Below, piece after piece: positions 41,754-50,663 of a stretch of DNA of 64,000 nt (the first letter of the stretch is position 1; each line of letters opens with the position of its first letter). Source of the DNA: JBKBKC01 sp046294265 (GTDB lineage: Bacteria > Pseudomonadota > Alphaproteobacteria > Rhodobacterales > Rhodobacteraceae); contig JBKBKC010000006.1 of the NCBI GenBank assembly GCA_046294265.1, forward strand, positions 1 through 64,000, in the 5' to 3' direction. Under the pieces are notes generated by a model. The model ran no database searches and was not told the DNA's origin. It saw nothing but the letters and a program-made list of their open reading frames with translations. The position numbers and the translations under genes are program-made.

Positions 41754-42845
41754 TTAGTCGTTCCCGTCGGCATTGGGAACGGCTTTCTTCAGCGCGGCGA
41801 CAGTGGCCGCCATGCGCGGCAGGCGGCGCAGGGCCTTTTGCATCTCGACATGCGTTTCCATCTTGACCGCCGGATAGCCCAGCAGCACCCGGCCCGCCGG
41901 GGCGTTGGTGAAAATCTTGGTGGCCCCGCCCGCGATCACGTCATTGCCGACAAAGATGTTGTCGTTGACGCCGCATTGGCCCGCCAGCACCACCCGGTCA
42001 CCAATCCGCGCCGAACCCGCGATGCCCACCTGCCCGCACAAGAGGCAATCGCGCCCCACGGTGACGTTGTGGCCGATATGGACGAGGTTATCCAGCTTGC
42101 TGCCCGAGCCGATCATCGTGTCGCGCACCGTGCCGCGATCGATACAGGCGTTCGCGCCGATTTCCACGTCATCGCCGATGGTTACGGCACCAAGTGAATG
42201 TATTCTTGACCAGCTTTGTGCGCGAATCTCGTTGCGCGACCCCAGGGTTTCGCGAATCTCCTCCACCCCCGATTTCTCGGGCGTGACAAAGGAAAAGCCG
42301 TCGGCCCCGATGACGGCCCCCGGCTGACAGATGAAGCGGTCACCTATGGTGACGCGCGGCCCGATCCGCGCGCCGGTCAGGATCAGCGCATCGGCCCCGA
42401 TCCGCGCGCCCTCGCCGATGGCGACATGTGATGCGATGCGCGCGCCCGGCCCGACCTCGGCACCCGCGGCGATGGTGACGAAGGGGCCGATGGCGGCACC
42501 CGCGCCGATCCGGGCCGAAGGGTCGATCACCGTCATCGGATGCACGCCCGGCGCGATGCCCGGCCCCGGGTCCATCAGCCGCGAGAGCCCCGCCAGCGCC
42601 AACCGCGAGCGCGGCGCAAAGATGGCCGCGCGCAGGCCCATGCCGCGCCAGTCCGCCCCCGGCCAGACCAGCGCCGCCTGCGCCCTGCCCTGCCCGATCC
42701 CGGCACCATAGCGGGGATCCATCGCCAGCGCGAGATCTTCGGGCCCCGCCATCGCAGGTTCGGACGCCCGCACAACCGTCAGCGCAAGATCGCCCTCGGC
42801 CTCGGCCCCGATGGCGGCGGCGATCTCGGCGATGGTGTGGGCCAT
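41754..42845 (-). CDS. lpxD: UDP-3-O-acylglucosamine N-acyltransferase LpxD
   Basis: 363 residues with an N-terminal uridine-binding domain (about 1-100) and a left-handed beta-helix of hexapeptide repeats (IGAGAAIGPFVTIAAGAEVG, ARIGDRVVLAGQCGVNDNI). The catalytic His is probably in LVHIGHNVTVGRD. It adds the N-linked acyl chain in lipid A synthesis, taking it from an acyl-ACP. A short AT-rich, rare-codon stretch lies at about 42188-42226. Confidence 0.94.
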   Translation of the reverse strand: MAHTIAEIAAAIGAEAEGDLALTVVRASEPAMAGPEDLALAMDPRYGAGIGQGRAQAALVWPGADWRGMGLRAAIFAPRSRLALAGLSRLMDPGPGIAPGVHPMTVIDPSARIGAGAAIGPFVTIAAGAEVGPGARIASHVAIGEGARIGADALILTGARIGPRVTIGDRFICQPGAVIGADGFSFVTPEKSGVEEIRETLGSRNEIRAQSWSRIHSLGAVTIGDDVEIGANACIDRGTVRDTMIGSGSKLDNLVHIGHNVTVGRDCLLCGQVGIAGSARIGDRVVLAGQCGVNDNIFVGNDVIAGGATKIFTNAPAGRVLLGYPAVKMETHVEMQKALRRLPRMAATVAALKKAVPNADGND

Positions 42846-42878
42846 GGCATCCCCCGGGATTGCGTCACCCCCCGGGAT

Positions 42879-44534
42879 CTAACTGCCTGCGGCCTCGGTG
42901 ACCACCCCGGCCTTGATTAGCGCCTGAAAGATCAGCGCGTCGCGGCCATAGATGTCGCGGCGGAACTGCATCCGGCCCTTGGCATCGGCAAAGGCGGTGC
43001 GATATTCCAGATGCACCGGCACGGGGTCCTTGAGCGTGATCCGCTCCTGGCGGCGGCTGTCCAGCACCTTGTGAAAGACGGCCTTCGGGTCGGCCTCCTG
43101 CCGCGAGAGCAGTTCGTAGGCGAATTCGAACGGATCGTTCAGCCGCACGCAGCCCGAGGAATAGGCGCGCACCTCACGCGAAAACAGGTGCTTTTCCGGG
43201 GTGTCGTGCAGATAGATCGCATACGGGTTGGGGAACATGAATTTCACCCGCCCCAGCGCGTTTCCGTCGCCCGGCTTCTGGCGCAGGTTGAACGGGAAGT
43301 TGGACGCCGAATAGGCCGCGAAATTCACCGACCCGCGCGGCACAACCTTCCCGCGCCGGTCGATCAGGTCGAGGTGACCCAGCGCGTTCGGGTTGGCCTG
43401 CAGCTTGGGAAGGTAGTCACGCTTGATGATGCCGCCGGGCACGGTCCAGTCGGGGTTCAGCTCCATGTAGGTCATCCGGTGGCTGAACTCGGGCGTGTTC
43501 TTGTCCTCCTTGGTGGCCCCCACCACGGCGCGGGTCTGGAACGTCACCCGCCCGTCATCCACGATCTGTGCGGTATAATCGGCAAGGTTCACCCAGATGT
43601 GGCGGCGACCCCGCTCCATGTTCAGCCAGCGCTCGCGTTCCATCGCCACGATCACGGCGGCAAGGCGCTTTGCGGGGGGGGTGTTGATCTCGGCCATCGT
43701 GTTGGCGCCGGCGACGCCGTTCACATCCAGCCCGTGATCGGCCTGGAACGACGCGACCGCCTTGCGGATGGTCGCGTCATAGCTGGCGGCGGCGTTGACC
43801 GGCAGATAGCCCATCGCGACCAGCCGCTCGCGCAGCGCGATCAGGGCGGGACCGGTGGCGCCGGGTTCCAGCGATTTCGCAGGCACAGGTGCGCCCCAGC
43901 GATCCTCGGCCACCGCCGTCTCCAGCGTCATGCGGGCCTTCATCAGGCGCACGTATTCCTGCGACCTGGGCGGCAGGGTGGCGAGGAAGGCTGCCGGTTC
44001 GGCAGCGGCAAAATCGTCGAGATTGGCGCGCCGGTCGCGCAGCGGCACCTCGCGCACGATGCCCGGCACGACCCGCGCGGGCACCAGCGCGCCGGTCTGA
44101 ACATCGCGCGCATAGTCGAGGAATGCGCGAGTCATCCGCACCTCCAGCCGCCCGCGGTCGCCTTCGGTGCGCGCAGCGCGGAAGGCGCCAATCAATTCAG
44201 CCGGGTCATAGCGCCTTGCAGGCAGCCCGTGCATCCCCGCACCCGCCAGAACCTGCATGAGCGCCGCGCGGCGCGCGCCATCGCCCGACCCCGTCCAGAA
44301 CGCCGTATAGTCGCGGTCGCGGTAGAACGCCGCGATGGCGGCATCGTCCTGCGCCGCCTCCGCGATCGCGCCGCGAAAGGCGTTCAGGGCCGCCGTGGGC
44401 GCGGGCTCTGCCTGCGCCACCACCGGCACGACCGTTTGGGCCGACATCGGGCTGCCAAGCATCAAGCCCGCCGCAACACAAAGGGACATGCCGCCGAAGC
44501 GGTGGAAAACAGGGCGGGCAGCCATCGCGATCAT
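42879..44534 (-). CDS. L,D-transpeptidase, LdtD/YcbB-like
   Basis: 551 residues with a signal peptide (FGGMSLCVAAGLMLGSPMSA). A peptidoglycan-binding domain lies at about 225-285 (LRERLVAMGYLPV, VASFQADHGLDVNGVAG), followed by a YkuD catalytic domain with LHDTPEKHLFS and YSSGCVRLND (Cys462). It would form 3-3 cross-links in peptidoglycan. It heads the minus-strand run to lpxD, the ACP and the ketoacyl synthase, and is divergent from a MepK-like gene, recalling the ycbB-ycbK pair of E. coli. Confidence 0.92.
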   Translation of the reverse strand: MIAMAARPVFHRFGGMSLCVAAGLMLGSPMSAQTVVPVVAQAEPAPTAALNAFRGAIAEAAQDDAAIAAFYRDRDYTAFWTGSGDGARRAALMQVLAGAGMHGLPARRYDPAELIGAFRAARTEGDRGRLEVRMTRAFLDYARDVQTGALVPARVVPGIVREVPLRDRRANLDDFAAAEPAAFLATLPPRSQEYVRLMKARMTLETAVAEDRWGAPVPAKSLEPGATGPALIALRERLVAMGYLPVNAAASYDATIRKAVASFQADHGLDVNGVAGANTMAEINTPPAKRLAAVIVAMERERWLNMERGRRHIWVNLADYTAQIVDDGRVTFQTRAVVGATKEDKNTPEFSHRMTYMELNPDWTVPGGIIKRDYLPKLQANPNALGHLDLIDRRGKVVPRGSVNFAAYSASNFPFNLRQKPGDGNALGRVKFMFPNPYAIYLHDTPEKHLFSREVRAYSSGCVRLNDPFEFAYELLSRQEADPKAVFHKVLDSRRQERITLKDPVPVHLEYRTAFADAKGRMQFRRDIYGRDALIFQALIKAGVVTEAAGS

Positions 44535-44861
44535 CCTTGATACGGCTCGAAAAGGTCGATGCAGGATTCGCCAGCCGGTCGGGGGTGTCCATTCACAATC
44601 CGTGCAGATGACGAAAGCGTCCCGCGTCGACGCTTCGGTGTCGCATTCCGGTCACAGCCGGAAAACTTCCCCGAATCCGCCGCCCGCAATCGCCACGTTC
44701 AGCAATTTTTTGCCGATTGCCCTTGAACTGCCCTTCTGCGGCCTTTCTGCGCTTCTTTCCTGATTCCCCATATGCCATAACCGTCAGGCGCTTGGGGATG
44801 AGCGCAGCAAAGCCGCCGGAACAGGCGGTTGGCAGAAAATCGACGGGACAGGCCTAGAATC
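44535..44861. other. Divergent promoter region between transpeptidase and MepK-like gene
   Basis: About 327 bp without a gene. It must contain the promoters of both envelope genes. A less GC-rich part around 44700-44785 includes CATATGCCATAACC, which could hold a plus-strand -10, but no confident -35/-10 pair or operator could be fixed. Confidence 0.4.
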
Positions 44862-45431
44862 ATGATGGACAAGATCACTTCGGCGATCACGCGGCGCGGG
44901 CTGCTCGGTGCGTTTGCGGCGACAATGGTTGTGGCCGCCCCGACCTCCTCGCGCGCCTTCGGCATCCTGCGCGGGGCGGGAGATATCCGCCGCGTGCGGA
45001 TGCACTCGGGCCGGACAGGGGAATCCATCGACACCATTTATTGGATCGAAGGTCAGTATATCCCCGAGGTCCTCAAGGAAATCAATCACTTCATGCGCGA
45101 CTGGCGCTCGGGTGCCACGACCAAGATCGACCCGCGCACGGTCGATATCATGGCCGCAGCGCATCGCCTGATGGATGTGTCCGAACCCTATCTGATGCTG
45201 TCGGGCTACCGCAGTCCCCAGACCAACGCGATGTTGCGGTCCTCCTCGCGCGGCGTTGCGCGCGACAGCCTGCACATGCGCGGCCAGGCAGCCGACCTGC
45301 GGCTGAAATCACGGTCGGTCGGGCAGATGGCCAAGGCGGCCGAAGCCTGCGCCAGTGGTGGCGTCGGGCGCTACTCGCGTTCGAACTTCGTGCATATGGA
45401 TTGTGGCCCCGTCCGGCATTGGGGCGGCTGA
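44862..45431 (+). CDS. MepK/YcbK-like peptidoglycan peptidase (DUF882, M15)
   Basis: 189 residues starting at ATG 44862 (or 44865). The N-terminus ITRRGLLGAFAATMVVAA is a twin-arginine-like signal. The M15 domain has LSGYRSPQTNAML, DSLHMRGQAADLRL with the zinc His and Asp, and SNFVHMDCGPVRHW with the distal His. In E. coli MepK cuts the 3-3 cross-links that LdtD makes; here the two genes are divergent neighbours. Confidence 0.88.
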   Translation: MMDKITSAITRRGLLGAFAATMVVAAPTSSRAFGILRGAGDIRRVRMHSGRTGESIDTIYWIEGQYIPEVLKEINHFMRDWRSGATTKIDPRTVDIMAAAHRLMDVSEPYLMLSGYRSPQTNAMLRSSSRGVARDSLHMRGQAADLRLKSRSVGQMAKAAEACASGGVGRYSRSNFVHMDCGPVRHWGG

Positions 45432-45461
45432 GGCCACGGGGCTATGGCAACCGCCTTCGCC

Positions 45462-45794
45462 CTACTCCTTCGTGCGACAGTCCTTCAGCACCGCCGTCTC
45501 GGTTCCCGCCGCGCCATCGCGCCAATAGAGCGTGGCCGTCTCGCCCTTTGACCACCACACATAGGACGACCCGCCCGAGGGCCAGCCATATCGCGCACCC
45601 GAGGCCGCAGCATCGGACACCAGCGAAATCTGCTGCCCCTCGACATTCAGCACGACCACCGAGCCTTCAGCCCCGTTCACATAGGTCACAGGCACCTCGA
45701 CCCCGCGATCACAGGCGTAGCGCAGGCTCTGCATATCCAACTCGGCCGAGGCAGGCGCCGCCAGTCCCAGGGTCAGACAGACTGCCAGCCTCAT
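45462..45794 (-). CDS. MliC-type lysozyme inhibitor
   Basis: 110 residues with a signal peptide (MRLAVCLTLGLAAPASA). The MliC/PliC fold is marked by RYACDRGVEVPVTYVN, ASGARYGWPSGG and YVWWSKGETATLYW, the last two carrying the Ser and Lys regions that plug the lysozyme active site. No lipobox Cys at the cleavage site, so a soluble periplasmic form is likely. The start overlaps the zapA stop by 4 bp. Confidence 0.82.
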   Translation of the reverse strand: MRLAVCLTLGLAAPASAELDMQSLRYACDRGVEVPVTYVNGAEGSVVVLNVEGQQISLVSDAAASGARYGWPSGGSSYVWWSKGETATLYWRDGAAGTETAVLKDCRTKE

Positions 45795-46165
45795 CCGGCC
45801 TTCCTTTCCTCGATCTGCGCGGCCAGCGCCTCGGCCCGCGCGGCAAGCTCGGCCATCGTCTCGGCCACCTGCGGCGGGATCACAGGCACTTCGATCCGCT
45901 CGGGCGCAGGCAGGGGGCGTGCCTCGATCTCGGCCAGCCGCACCTTCAGCTTGCGCAATTCGTCCTCCACCGCCGCGGTCCGGTCCGCCAGCATAAGCCC
46001 GGCCATCAGGAGCATCCGGGTTTCCGGTATCCGCCCCATTTGCGCCACCAGCGGTTGCGCCTCGGTGTCGAGCATCTGTGCCGCGGTCCGCAGGAAATGC
46101 TCTTCGCCCTCCTGGCAGGCCACGCGGAACGACCGGCCGCCGATGGTGATGTCAAGCTCAGGCAT
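45791..46165 (-). CDS. zapA: Cell division protein ZapA
   Basis: 124 residues from ATG 46163-46165. The N-terminus PELDITIGGRSFRVACQEGE is the ZapA globular head, followed by MLLMAGLMLADRTAAVEDEL and a coiled-coil to the end. ZapA bundles FtsZ filaments at midcell. It overlaps the preceding coiled-coil gene by 8 bp and the lysozyme-inhibitor gene by 4 bp. Confidence 0.9.
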   Translation of the reverse strand: MPELDITIGGRSFRVACQEGEEHFLRTAAQMLDTEAQPLVAQMGRIPETRMLLMAGLMLADRTAAVEDELRKLKVRLAEIEARPLPAPERIEVPVIPPQVAETMAELAARAEALAAQIEERKAG

Positions 46166-46691
46166 TGGTCGGGGCCTCTTCCAGCAAGGGGGCAAGGGCG
46201 GTCAGGATCTCGTCCATCTCGGCCACTTCGGTCTGGCGCTGCGCGCGCAGTGCCTCCAGTTCGGCCAGCATCGCCTTGTTGATCAGATGCGGTTCGGGGC
46301 TGACGGCGGCGGCGGCCTCGGTCATCGCGCGCAAGCTGTCGCGCAGCTGTATCGTCGTCTTCCGCATGCGCGTCAGTTCCAGCCCCTGCAGGTCAAGCTG
46401 ACGCGTCATCACCTCGATGCGCATTTCGGCCTGCGCGCGGGCCTGCCCGTCGCGGTCCTTCACCGCACGCAGACGCTCGGTCAGTTGGGCATTGGCCGCG
46501 CGCTCCACCTCCAGCGCCTCGCGCAGACGCTCCACCTCGGCGGCCAGGGCGTCGTCCGCAGCGGGCGGCGGCGCCCCGCGCCGGGGCGACGTTGCGGGTG
46601 CGGCGGCCAGCACGTCGATCGCCTTGCCGATCCGGTCAAGGGCGGCAGACAGTCGGCGCTCGTGCTCTGCGATGGCGGCGGTCTCATGCAT
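46158..46691 (-). CDS. Coiled-coil protein upstream of zapA
   Basis: 177 residues from ATG 46689-46691. Residues 3-30 and about 50-150 are predicted coiled-coil by heptad pattern (AEVERLREALEVERAANAQL, MTRQLDLQGLELTRMRKTT), with a Pro/Ala linker at about 33-48. No known domain. Its overlap with zapA and coiled-coil nature suggest a partner in cell division, but that is inference. Confidence 0.7.
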   Translation of the reverse strand: MHETAAIAEHERRLSAALDRIGKAIDVLAAAPATSPRRGAPPPAADDALAAEVERLREALEVERAANAQLTERLRAVKDRDGQARAQAEMRIEVMTRQLDLQGLELTRMRKTTIQLRDSLRAMTEAAAAVSPEPHLINKAMLAELEALRAQRQTEVAEMDEILTALAPLLEEAPTNA

Positions 46692-46893
46692 CGGTCGGGG
46701 GCCTTGCGTCCTGCGCGCCCGGAGCGGGCGCCTTTTGGCACGCTGCCACCCCCGCACGCGCATCGCAAGGCGCAAAATGCGGGGGGGCCCGGAGGCAAAT
46801 GGCCCCGGGCGGCTTGATCCCGCCACCGGGGCTGGTAAGCACGCGGGCAATGGCCGCCACCGGCCCGACGCCCGCCAGACAGGAGCCCATCCC

Positions 46894-48912
46894 ATGGACA
46901 TCGCCACCCTTCGCGCCCGACACCCCGAGCACTGGCGCATGGCCGCCGCGATCCGCACGCTGACGCTGGACGCGGTGGCGGCGGCGAATTCGGGCCATTC
47001 GGGGATGCCGATGGGCATGGCGGATGTGGCGACGGTGCTGTTTCGCAACCACCTGCGGTTCGACCCCGCCGCCCCCATGTGGGCCGACCGCGACCGGTTC
47101 ATCCTGTCGGCAGGCCATGGCTCCATGCTGATCTACAGCCTGCTGCACCTGACGGGCTATGCCGACATGACGCTGGACCAGATCCGCGCCTTCCGCCAAT
47201 GGGGGGCGATCACGGCGGGGCACCCGGAATATGGCCATGCCGGCGGGGTAGAGACCACCACCGGCCCGCTGGGTCAGGGGCTGGCCAATGCCGTCGGATT
47301 TGCCATCGCCGAGGAGTCGCTGCGCGCCCGGTTCGGGCGGGGCATCGTGGACCACCGCACCTGGGTCATCGCGGGCGACGGCTGCCTGATGGAGGGCGTA
47401 AGCCAGGAGGCGCTTTCGCTCGCCGGGCGGCAGGGCCTGTCGCGGCTGATCGTGCTGTGGGACAACAACGGGATCACCATCGACGGCAAGGTGTCCATCG
47501 CCGACGCCACCGACCAGAAGGCGCGCTTTGCTGCCAGCGGATGGGAGGTGCTCGACTGCGACGGGCATGATCCCGACGATATCGAGCGCGCCCTGACCGC
47601 CGCCCGCCGCGCCACCCGCCCCGTGCTGGTGGCCTGCACCACCCATATCGCGTTGGGGTCCTCGGCGCAGGACACAGCCAAGGGGCATGGCGCGCTGACC
47701 GATGCCAAGCTGATCGCCGAGACCAAGGCCGCCTATGGCTGGGACTATCCCGCCTTCCACATCCCCGACGATGTGCGCACCCTCTGGTCCGCGACCGCCA
47801 CGCGGGGGGCTGCGGCACGGGCGGAATGGGAGGGCCGGCTTGCCGCCCTGCCCGAACGCAAGCGCGCCGAATTCCTGCGCGTGATGGCGGGCAAGGTGCC
47901 CGCGCGGCTGGCCGCGACATTCGCGAAGGTCAAGCGGGACGCGATTGAGGCGAAACCAAAGATCGCCACCCGCGCGGCCTCCGAACTGGTGCTGAAGGCG
48001 GTGAACCCGGTGATGGGGGAAACCATCGGCGGATCGGCGGACCTGACGGGGTCGAACAACACGCGCACCCCCGATCTGGGCGTGTTCGACGTGGAAAACC
48101 GCAAGGGCCGCTACATCCACTATGGCATCCGCGAACACGGGATGGCGGCGGCGATGAATGGCATGGCGCTGCATGGCGGCGTGCGACCCTATGGCGGCAC
48201 CTTCATGTGCTTTGCCGATTATTCGCGCCCGGCGATCCGGCTGGCCGCCCTGATGGGCATTCCGGTCGTGCATGTGATGACGCATGACAGCATCGGTCTG
48301 GGCGAGGATGGCCCGACGCACCAGCCCATCGAGCATCTGGCCAGCTTGCGCGCCATGCCGAACCTTCTGGTCATCCGCCCCGCCGACCTGGTGGAAACGG
48401 CCGAAGCCTGGGAGGTCGCCCTGACCCAGACCACGACGCCCACGGTGCTGGCCCTGTCGCGCCAGAACCTTCCGGCCGTGCGCACCGAGGCGGGTCGGCG
48501 CAACGAGGTCGCGCGCGGCGGCTACGTCCTGGCCGAGGCGCAGGCCAAACGTCAGGCGATCCTCATGGCGACGGGCTCCGAGGTCGAGATCGCCCTGGCC
48601 GCCCGCACCATCCTGGAGGCCGAGGGGATCGGCACCCGCGTCGTGTCCCTGCCCTGCTGGGAGCTGTTCGAAGAGCAGGACCAGACGTATCGCCGCCGCG
48701 TGCTGCCGCCCGGCCCCGTGCGCGTGGCCATCGAGGCGGGCATTCGCTTCGGCTGGGACAGGTGGCTCTTTGGCGAGGGCGGGCGGCGCGAGAAATCAGG
48801 CTTTATCGGCATGCACGGGTTTGGCGCCTCCGCGCCGGCCGATGTGCTTTACCGCGAGTTCGGGATCACCGCCGAGGCGACGGCGGCCAAGGTGCGCGCG
48901 CTGCTGGGCTGA
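46894..48912 (+). CDS. tkt: Transketolase
   Basis: 672 residues from ATG 46894 with AGGAG upstream. Thiamine diphosphate binding is shown by VIAGDGCLMEGVSQEALSLAG with GDG at its start and by GHPEYGHAGGVETTTGPLGQ. The transketolase pattern THDSIGLGEDGPTHQP is in the second domain. It exchanges two-carbon units in the pentose phosphate pathway and, in autotrophs, the Calvin cycle. It is divergent from the zapA operon and in the same region as gap. Confidence 0.96.
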   Translation: MDIATLRARHPEHWRMAAAIRTLTLDAVAAANSGHSGMPMGMADVATVLFRNHLRFDPAAPMWADRDRFILSAGHGSMLIYSLLHLTGYADMTLDQIRAFRQWGAITAGHPEYGHAGGVETTTGPLGQGLANAVGFAIAEESLRARFGRGIVDHRTWVIAGDGCLMEGVSQEALSLAGRQGLSRLIVLWDNNGITIDGKVSIADATDQKARFAASGWEVLDCDGHDPDDIERALTAARRATRPVLVACTTHIALGSSAQDTAKGHGALTDAKLIAETKAAYGWDYPAFHIPDDVRTLWSATATRGAAARAEWEGRLAALPERKRAEFLRVMAGKVPARLAATFAKVKRDAIEAKPKIATRAASELVLKAVNPVMGETIGGSADLTGSNNTRTPDLGVFDVENRKGRYIHYGIREHGMAAAMNGMALHGGVRPYGGTFMCFADYSRPAIRLAALMGIPVVHVMTHDSIGLGEDGPTHQPIEHLASLRAMPNLLVIRPADLVETAEAWEVALTQTTTPTVLALSRQNLPAVRTEAGRRNEVARGGYVLAEAQAKRQAILMATGSEVEIALAARTILEAEGIGTRVVSLPCWELFEEQDQTYRRRVLPPGPVRVAIEAGIRFGWDRWLFGEGGRREKSGFIGMHGFGASAPADVLYREFGITAEATAAKVRALLG

Positions 48913-48950
48913 GGCCGCGCAGGCGTGCACAGCGCCCCTCCGCGCGCGAC

Positions 48951-48995
48951 GCCGAAATCTTGCAAGATTTCGGCACGTTTTCTTGCAAGGAAACG
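48951..48995. repeat. Twin CTTGCAAG palindromes between convergent genes
   Basis: 48951-48974 is a perfect 24-bp palindrome (half-site GCCGAAATCTTG). 48976-48995 is a near-perfect 20-bp one, CGTTTTCTTGCAAGGAAACG. Both are centred on CTTGCAAG. They lie between the tkt and dksA-like stop codons, so each could fold into a hairpin in either direction and act as a bidirectional terminator or RNA end. Confidence 0.7.
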
Positions 48996-49004
48996 GGCGC
49001 CCCG

Positions 49005-49355
49005 TCACCGCGCCGGGCCGCGCCCGCCCGCGCAAGAGACGCAGCGCGTAAGGCAGGGGTCGGTTGCCAGCCGCGCCGCGGGGATCGGCTCTCCGCAGGT
49101 CTCACACCAGCCGAACTCTCCTGCCTGCAGCCGCGACAGCGCCGCGCGCAGCGCGCCCGCCCGCGCCCGCCGCCGCGCCTCGGTCGCCGCCGCCATCGCC
49201 TGACCCTGCAAGGCATCCATGCGGCTAAGCCGCCCGACGCTCTGCTGGTCCAATTCGACCGGACGACGGTCGGCCTCGGTCGCCGCACTGCCCGCCTCGA
49301 CGGCAGCAAGTTCCGCGCGCAGCATCGCCTCCCAGTCGGGTGATGCTGCGCTCAT
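49005..49355 (-). CDS. DksA/TraR-type zinc-finger protein
   Basis: 116 residues from ATG 49353-49355. A coiled-coil N-terminal part (ELDQQSVGRLSRMDALQGQA) leads to a C4 zinc finger, WCETCGEPIPAARL with CLTRCVSCA. Small DksA-like proteins bind RNA polymerase in its secondary channel or are truncated relatives of unknown role; the acidic tip of true DksA is not evident. It overlaps the membrane-protein gene by 4 bp. Confidence 0.82.
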   Translation of the reverse strand: MSAASPDWEAMLRAELAAVEAGSAATEADRRPVELDQQSVGRLSRMDALQGQAMAAATEARRRARAGALRAALSRLQAGEFGWCETCGEPIPAARLATDPCLTRCVSCAGGRGPAR

Positions 49356-50320
49356 TGCCCCGCCACCTTCTTCTGCGTCACCGCACCCCACAGCGGCGCA
49401 ATCACCCGCGTTGAGAGGGGGATGATGAGCACCCCCAGCGCAAGCCCGAACACCCCGTCCAGCACCGCCTTGGCCAGCCATGCCACCGCCCCTTGCCCGG
49501 CGGGCACCACACCCGCCGCCATCCCGGCCCAGTCGTCGATATGGTGGCCCAGCCAGCCCGCGCCCAGTTCTTCCATCCCATGGACGACGATGGACCCGCC
49601 CACCCAGAGCATCGCCAGCGTGCCGACACCCGAGAGCACGCGCAAGAGCACCGGCATCCCCCGCACCAGCCCCCGCCCCGTGGCACGGCGCAGGCGCGAT
49701 CCGGCCGAGGCGAGATGCAGCCCGATATCGTCCATCTTCACGATCAGCGCCACCGCGCCATAGACGGCCAGCGTGATCACCACCCCCACAACCGCCAGCG
49801 TCACCGCCTCCTGCCACAGCGCGGTCGCGGGGATCTCGGCCAGCGCGATGGTCATGATCTCAGCCGACAGGATGAAATCGGTCTTGATGGCGCCCGCCAC
49901 CTTGTCCTCTTCCAGGCGCAGCGGGTCGCCTGCGTCATGCGCGGCCGGGACATGCGCACCGCCTTGCGGAAACAGCAGGTGGACCACCTTTTCCGCGCCC
50001 TCGAAACACAGATAGGCCCCGCCCAGCATCAGCAGCGGCGTGATCGCCTGCGGCAGGAACGCCTGCAACAGCAAAAGGCCGGGCAAAAGGACCACCAGCT
50101 TGTTGCGCAAAGACCCCATCGCGATGCGGCGGATCATCGGCAGTTCACGGTCGGCGGCAAAGCCCGTGACGTATTTCGGCGTCACCGCCGCATCGTCGAT
50201 GACCACGCCCGCAGCCTTGGCCCCCGCCTTGGCAGCAGCCCCCGCAATGTCATCGACCGAGGCCGCCGCCACCTTTGCGATCGCTGCCACGTCATCCAGC
50301 AGTGCCAGCAGCCCGCTCAT
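49352..50320 (-). CDS. YedI-like inner-membrane protein (DUF808)
   Basis: 322 residues from ATG 50318-50320. The start MSGLLALLDDVAAIAKVAA with DDIAGAAAKAGAKAAGVVIDDAAVTP is the DUF808 signature. It is followed by several membrane helices (for example LVVLLPGLLLLQAFLPQ and AVTLAVVGVVITLAVYGAVA). Function unestablished; sometimes described as a possible transporter. Confidence 0.88.
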   Translation of the reverse strand: MSGLLALLDDVAAIAKVAAASVDDIAGAAAKAGAKAAGVVIDDAAVTPKYVTGFAADRELPMIRRIAMGSLRNKLVVLLPGLLLLQAFLPQAITPLLMLGGAYLCFEGAEKVVHLLFPQGGAHVPAAHDAGDPLRLEEDKVAGAIKTDFILSAEIMTIALAEIPATALWQEAVTLAVVGVVITLAVYGAVALIVKMDDIGLHLASAGSRLRRATGRGLVRGMPVLLRVLSGVGTLAMLWVGGSIVVHGMEELGAGWLGHHIDDWAGMAAGVVPAGQGAVAWLAKAVLDGVFGLALGVLIIPLSTRVIAPLWGAVTQKKVAGQ

Positions 50321-50453
50321 CGTCCCCACTTCCCTGCCCTGTTCGTGGCGACACTAGGCGTTTGGTCCGGGGCCGCATAGCCCCCTGCAGCGGGTGGCGC
50401 AGCGGCACGGGGCAGGCTATGACAAGGGCAATCGCGCCTGCGCAGGACCACCC

Positions 50454-50597
50454 ATGTCGAACGCCACCGCCCTTGTCATCGGCCTTGTCCTCGTGGCGGC
50501 GCTGGTGCTCGACCAGGTGGCGAACGGCGGACAGGCCACGCTGTTTCTGGCGCGCAAGTTCATGGGTCTGATCGAATATCTGGCCTTCTGGCGATAG
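50454..50597 (+). CDS. Small single-span membrane protein (47 aa)
   Basis: The product is one hydrophobic helix (TALVIGLVLVAALVLDQV) followed by an amphipathic part ending in IEYLAFWR. The start ATG 50454 follows CAGGACC. It sits 66 bp before gap on the same strand. Its clean composition suggests a real short gene, but no family is known to me. Confidence 0.55.
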   Translation: MSNATALVIGLVLVAALVLDQVANGGQATLFLARKFMGLIEYLAFWR

Positions 50598-50663
50598 GCC
50601 CAGACCGGGCCGGATGGATACCAACCGGGGCGCGCGCGCCCGCAGCGACAAAGGATGACAGGC

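Noticed and set aside
46692..46893. Possible 6S RNA next to zapA
   Set aside because: 6S RNA is often near zapA in other bacteria, but the spacers around this zapA operon are too short or show no long closed stem with a central bubble.
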